Origin: Niabella ginsenosidivorans
Lineage (GTDB): Bacteria > Bacteroidota > Bacteroidia > Chitinophagales > Chitinophagaceae
Length of the DNA stretch: 64,000 bases
Assembly (NCBI RefSeq): GCF_001654455.1
Contig: NZ_CP015772.1
Location: forward strand, 2,480,001 to 2,544,000
Direction of reading: 5' to 3'
In this document: in pieces, positions 60,459 to 64,000 of the stretch
Layout of the letters: every line of letters begins with the position of its first letter
Position numbering within the stretch: the first letter of the stretch is position 1
Program-made: the position numbers and the translations under genes
The notes under the pieces: model-generated
The model's database searches: none
What the model saw: the letters and a program-made list of their open reading frames with translations, nothing else
What the model was told of the DNA's origin: nothing

Positions 60459-62948
60459 TCATTTTGATGTACGGATCTTTAGGGTGCCACTTTTCACCCC
60501 TTCTGCGGAAGCTTCAAATGTAATAATACCGGGCGTTTCGGACGATTGCACCAGTGCGGTCAATTGTCCGCTGAATAGCTGCATCTGCGGAGCCTGGAAC
60601 GGTTCAAGGCTGATGGGGTTTCCATTAGCCGCGGCTTTATAGGTACCGGATCCGCTTGCTTTAAAATGAATGGTCCTTGTTTCCTGCGAACAAAAATTTC
60701 CCTGCCTGTCAACGATCTTTACGGTGATAAATGAAATATCTTTTCCATCGGCCTTTATTGTTGTGCGATCCGCCGCAAGCTCAATATGATCCGGCTTTCC
60801 GGCGGTGCGCATTTCCTGTTCCGCAACCGGCCGGTTATTTTTGTCATAGGCAACTACTTTTACAACACCGGGTTCATACCTTGTATCCATCCACATCAGC
60901 CGGTAGCGTTTCTGACGATCCAGTTTTTTTGCGGAAGCTTCATCACCGGTGTTAAATACCGTAAAAGAAGTATCCTTTGTCCTTCTGCCCTGGCTTTTGC
61001 CGTTAATAAATAATTCCGCCGAAGGGTAACTCGTATATACAAAAACAGGGATCACCTGCCCTTCCTTTCCCGGCCAGTTCCAGTGTGGCAGTATATGCAA
61101 TGTTTCCTTCTTTTTTTGCCACAGACTCCTGTACAGGTAAAACCGGTCCTTGGGAATACCGGCCAGGTCAATGATCCCGAACAGCGAACTATGATTGGGC
61201 CAGTCATAATAATAAGGAGTGGGCTCACCCAAATAATCAAAGCCTGTCCATACAAACTCTCCCATAGCGTACCGCAGATCGTCCTGCATGATAAAGTTAT
61301 CTTCCGGCAGATCTGACCATGAGCAATATTCCAGGTCATATGATGAAGACTGGTGATTGGGATAGGTTTTCATAGCATAACGGGCAACCGGGAATTCGTA
61401 AATGCCCCTGGAACTTACAGTAGATACAGTTTCTGTTCCCAACAGGAGCTGCTGGGGCAGTTCCGGAAAATCTTTCTGATACAAAAAAGTGCGATAGTTA
61501 AAACCCGGTATATCCATTAACTGGGCCATACCGTTTGCAAGTGCTGCCGGCATATTATCCATACCCTGGGTTACTGGTCTTGTAGGGTCTTCCCGGTGGC
61601 ATATATCCTGCAGGTACTTTGCCAGTTCCCGCCCCCTGGCAGTACCCTGGTCCGGTATTTCATTTCCGATAGACCATAGCACCACACTGGGATTATTGCG
61701 GTAATGATGCACCAGGTTCACCAGGTCTTTTTCTGCCCAGTCCTTAAAAAATAAATGGTACCCGTTCTTCATCTTGGGAGTTTCCCATTCATCAAAGCTT
61801 TCTGCCATCAGCAGCATGCCCATTTCATCACAGGCTTTTACCAGCTCAGGTGCGGGCATATTATGGGAGGTACGGATGGCATTGGCTCCCATATCCTTCA
61901 GAATTCTTACCTGCCGGCGGATGGCAGCTTCGTTCATTGCAGCCCCAAGCGGGCCCAGATCATGGTGGTTACAAACCCCTTTGAATTTAATATTCTTCCC
62001 GTTCAGGAAAAATCCTTTACCAGGTACAAGGCTGATAGAGCGGATACCAAAGGAAGTGGTATAAACATCCACCAGCCGGCCTTTTTTATACAGCCTGGAA
62101 TATACTTTATACAAATAAGGGTGTTCCGGGTACCATAAGGAAGGCCTGGTGATGTTGAGCTCCTGCAGGTATCCGGAGTCCGGGCTGCCGGTCAAACGGG
62201 TTGTTACTGTTTTAATGATGTTTCCTGCTGCATCTGCAATAGCTGTTTGAAGAGAAAGCTCTGCATCAGCTGGCTGTTCAATTTTTGTACGGATCACCAC
62301 TTTTGCCTGCTGCTCATCTGCTTCCGGTGTTGTAATATAGGTTCCCCAAACGGGAATATGCGTTTTACCGGTAACGATCAGGTGCACATTCCTGTAAAGC
62401 CCTGCGCCCGGATACCAGCGCGAAGACTCCGGGAGGTTCTCTAAACGGACCGCCACTACATTATCACCTTCCGGGTTCAGGTAAGGAGTAACATCCAGGT
62501 AAAAAGAATTATAGCCATAGGGCCAGTTACCGGCTTTTTTCCCGTTTACAAAAACGGTTGCATTGCTCATGGCCCCGTCAAATAAAAGGGTAACGCTTTT
62601 ATTGCGCAGGTCAACGGGGCTTTTAAAATGCGTACGGTACCAGCCAACGCCGGTAAAAGGAAGGCCTCCTGTACGGCCGGCCATTACTCTTGCTTCTTTC
62701 TGGCCGTCCTGCCGGATGATCGTTTCCTGTTGATCGTTTTCCTTACTAAACGGGCCACAGATCGCCCAGTCATGAGGCACATGCACTGTTTGCCATTGGG
62801 TGTCATTATAACCGGCACTGCTGAATGCGCTGTCATCTTCCCGGGTAAATTTCCAGTTCTTTTCCATCAGGGTCTCGGCCCGTTGCGCCTTCAGGAACAG
62901 GGGGCTTACCAGAAACAGCAGTGCACAGATCTTTGTCAACAGGTTCAT
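60459..62948 (-). CDS. GH2 beta-galactosidase-type glycosidase, exported
   Basis: 829 residues. Signal peptide (NLLTKICALLFLVSPLFLKAQ). GH2 sugar-binding domain (VHVPHDWAICGPF, RTHFKSPVDLRNKSVTLLFDG), immunoglobulin-like domain, then TIM barrel from FLNGKNIKFKGVCNHHDLGP. The acid/base Glu is in VVLWSIGNEIPDQG and the nucleophile Glu in LLGTETVSTVSSRG. A DUF4982-type domain (FVYTSYPSAELFINGKSQGR) and a last Ig-like domain follow. Substrate is probably a beta-galactoside or related; the GH2 family also includes mannosidases and glucuronidases. Confidence 0.94.
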   Translation of the reverse strand: MNLLTKICALLFLVSPLFLKAQRAETLMEKNWKFTREDDSAFSSAGYNDTQWQTVHVPHDWAICGPFSKENDQQETIIRQDGQKEARVMAGRTGGLPFTGVGWYRTHFKSPVDLRNKSVTLLFDGAMSNATVFVNGKKAGNWPYGYNSFYLDVTPYLNPEGDNVVAVRLENLPESSRWYPGAGLYRNVHLIVTGKTHIPVWGTYITTPEADEQQAKVVIRTKIEQPADAELSLQTAIADAAGNIIKTVTTRLTGSPDSGYLQELNITRPSLWYPEHPYLYKVYSRLYKKGRLVDVYTTSFGIRSISLVPGKGFFLNGKNIKFKGVCNHHDLGPLGAAMNEAAIRRQVRILKDMGANAIRTSHNMPAPELVKACDEMGMLLMAESFDEWETPKMKNGYHLFFKDWAEKDLVNLVHHYRNNPSVVLWSIGNEIPDQGTARGRELAKYLQDICHREDPTRPVTQGMDNMPAALANGMAQLMDIPGFNYRTFLYQKDFPELPQQLLLGTETVSTVSSRGIYEFPVARYAMKTYPNHQSSSYDLEYCSWSDLPEDNFIMQDDLRYAMGEFVWTGFDYLGEPTPYYYDWPNHSSLFGIIDLAGIPKDRFYLYRSLWQKKKETLHILPHWNWPGKEGQVIPVFVYTSYPSAELFINGKSQGRRTKDTSFTVFNTGDEASAKKLDRQKRYRLMWMDTRYEPGVVKVVAYDKNNRPVAEQEMRTAGKPDHIELAADRTTIKADGKDISFITVKIVDRQGNFCSQETRTIHFKASGSGTYKAAANGNPISLEPFQAPQMQLFSGQLTALVQSSETPGIITFEASAEGVKSGTLKIRTSK

Positions 62949-63033
62949 TATTTAAAAATATGCGTTACATGTTCAGGTTGTCAATTTTCACAGCGTTAAA
63001 GAAGCGCATATGGCGGCTCGTTACCAGAAACGA

Positions 63034-63591
63034 TCAGAATTGCATGATGCCCAATCTTTGCAAGGCATAAAACATACAGGTTACATGCATGGATTGTATG
63101 AACCGGTTGGCGCGCAGCATTTCTTTAAACTGCTCCATGCCTACCAGCTCAATGTGAATTTCTTCGTTAGGATCCAGGTGTTGCTCTCCCGTTTTTTTAC
63201 CACCGGTTGCCAGGAACATATGCATCCAGTTATTATTGGTAGAAGGATTGGCACAGGTTTTACCCAGGTATTCATAATTTGAAAATTCATATCCGGTTTC
63301 TTCCATCAGCTCTCTCCTGATGGCTGCTTCCAGGCTGGCGTCTGTATCATCCACACACCCGCCCGGAATTTCATAATGGGTTTCCCCTATCCCCTGCCGG
63401 TATTGCCTTTCCAGCAATACCTCGTTATTTTCAGTAAGCGCAAAAGCCGTTACCCAGGTAGGAAACTCATATACATAATAAGGATCAACGATCTTACCAC
63501 CGGGCGTTTCGCACCGGTCTTTACGAACGGTAAACCAGAGATCTTTAAATAAGTATTCGGAAGCAAGTGTCTTCCATTTCATATCTGCCAT
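63034..63591 (-). CDS. Nudix hydrolase (ADP-ribose/ADP-sugar pyrophosphatase-like)
   Basis: 185 residues from the ATG at 63591 (an ATG 18 bases upstream and another 9 bases downstream are alternatives). The Nudix box is GGCVDDTDASLEAAIRRELM followed by EETGYEF (G-x5-E-x7-R-E-U-x-E-E-x-G-U). The motif WFTVRKDRCETPGGKIVDPY and TALTENNEV-like stretch (TAFALTENNEVLLERQYRQG) places it near the ADP-sugar pyrophosphatases. Not part of an evident operon. Confidence 0.9.
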   Translation of the reverse strand: MADMKWKTLASEYLFKDLWFTVRKDRCETPGGKIVDPYYVYEFPTWVTAFALTENNEVLLERQYRQGIGETHYEIPGGCVDDTDASLEAAIRRELMEETGYEFSNYEYLGKTCANPSTNNNWMHMFLATGGKKTGEQHLDPNEEIHIELVGMEQFKEMLRANRFIQSMHVTCMFYALQRLGIMQF

Positions 63592-63676
63592 TTTCTTCAA
63601 ATTTACCAACCCCTTACCGGTTCCCTTTTAAGAATAACTTTTGATCATATCAGCCTATTGGCACATTAGCACATTA

Positions 63677-64000
63677 TCAATGTACCTGTAACAACTCTAC
63701 TTCAAACAGCAGCGTAGCGCCACCGGGAATATCACTCCCTGCTCCCCTGTCGCCATAAGCCAGATCAGACGGGATCCACAAGCGCCAGTGACTGCCTTCT
63801 TTCATCAGGGGAATAGCGATCTGCCAGCCTTTGATCAAAGCGCTCAGCGGGGCAGTAAACGGTTGGTTCCTTTTAAAGGAGCTGTCAAACTCCGTTCCAT
63901 CCAGCAAAGCACCACGATAATGTGCCGTAACGGAATTGCTCACCAAAGGTTGCCGGCCTTCTCCTTCTTTGAGCACTTCATATTGAATGCCTTCCGGCAG
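63677..64000 (-). CDS. FKBP-type peptidylprolyl isomerase (partial, C-terminal)
   Basis: The frame is open to the window end, so only the C-terminal ~107 residues are seen (LPEGIQYEVLKEGEG...). HYRGALLDGTEFDSSFKR, LIKGWQIAIPLMKEGSHWRL and WIPSDLAYGDRGAGSDIPGG are the FKBP catalytic region (the tail GATLLFEVELL). This Mip/FkpA-like form differs from the tandem FKBP lipoproteins at 37-39 kb. The N-terminus, dimerisation region and signal peptide lie outside the window. Confidence 0.93.
   Translation of the reverse strand: MPEGIQYEVLKEGEGRQPLVSNSVTAHYRGALLDGTEFDSSFKRNQPFTAPLSALIKGWQIAIPLMKEGSHWRLWIPSDLAYGDRGAGSDIPGGATLLFEVELLQVH

Noticed and set aside
60459-62948. Polysaccharide utilisation locus around GH2
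   Set aside because: No SusC/SusD pair, no regulator and scattered glycosidases; only the TBDR at 25-27 kb, which lacks SusD and has a different operon.

Overview
The window reads as ordinary chromosome of a Bacteroidota bacterium, most likely family Chitinophagaceae (a Niabella- or Chitinophaga-like genus). The evidence is the gene content: a TonB-dependent receptor with a carboxypeptidase-regulatory-like N-domain, GH20/GH3/GH2 glycosidases with signal peptides, a BT_3928-type DoxX protein, DUF1599, DUF4876 and DUF6850 proteins, and an ABC permease fused to an M1 peptidase. Several genes also carry the Bacteroidota promoter element TAnnTTTG, some with a TTG about 20 bases upstream. The genus is inference. 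No rRNA, tRNA, CRISPR array, phage or complete insertion sequence was seen.

Layout. 0-9 kb: tail of a cupin gene, a frameshifted outer-membrane beta-barrel gene, a cyclophilin lipoprotein, a GH20 hexosaminidase, ApbE, an EVE-domain protein, a TylF-like methyltransferase, an FAD oxidoreductase, a PD40 gene broken by three frameshifts, and a DUF72 gene. 9.7-16.8 kb: TrpB2, an orphan LutA-like Fe-S protein with a lipoprotein, TPR protein-ribH, pdhA, a small membrane locus and recF. 16.8-20.7 kb: GH3 glucosidase and a NagX/DUF5009-like membrane acyltransferase. 20.7-27.7 kb: a tight four-gene operon (TonB-dependent receptor, DUF4876 lipoprotein, DUF6850 barrel, di-haem cytochrome c peroxidase), the best candidate for an uncharacterised system. 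27.9-32.5 kb: a membrane-anchored M1 peptidase/ABC-2 permease fusion with its ATPase. 32.5-44.3 kb: mostly housekeeping (DUF721, a DppB-like permease, BT_3928-DUF1599, folP, trxA, two tandem FKBP lipoproteins, nrnA, ndk, trhO), then a BlaI-M56 pair whose peptidase ends in a TonB-C domain and whose promoter overlaps two linked palindromes. 44.3-52.3 kb: accessory genes (AT-rich DUF6624 protein, penicillin acylase, GNAT, a small basic protein, ATP-grasp, CCG-domain Fe-S protein, a frameshifted SRPBCC gene). 52.3-64 kb: accD, smpB between two copies of a dispersed repeat, ypdA, a zinc CDF exporter, pdhB, an NtrC-type regulator without a DNA-binding domain, a DHA2 exporter, a GH2 galactosidase, a Nudix hydrolase and the edge of another FKBP gene.

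Themes. pdhA and pdhB lie about 42 kb apart on opposite strands, each with its own TAnnTTTG element. Three genes are clearly frame-disrupted and a fourth may be; most disruptions are one base in a short homopolymer, so both decay and sequencing error must be considered. Eight genes appear to use GTG or TTG starts, and in pdhA and nrnA the position of the -7 element decides the start. The glycosidases and the acyltransferase suggest a generalist that uses amino sugars and beta-glycosides, but no SusC/SusD pair is present, so this is not a classical polysaccharide utilisation locus.
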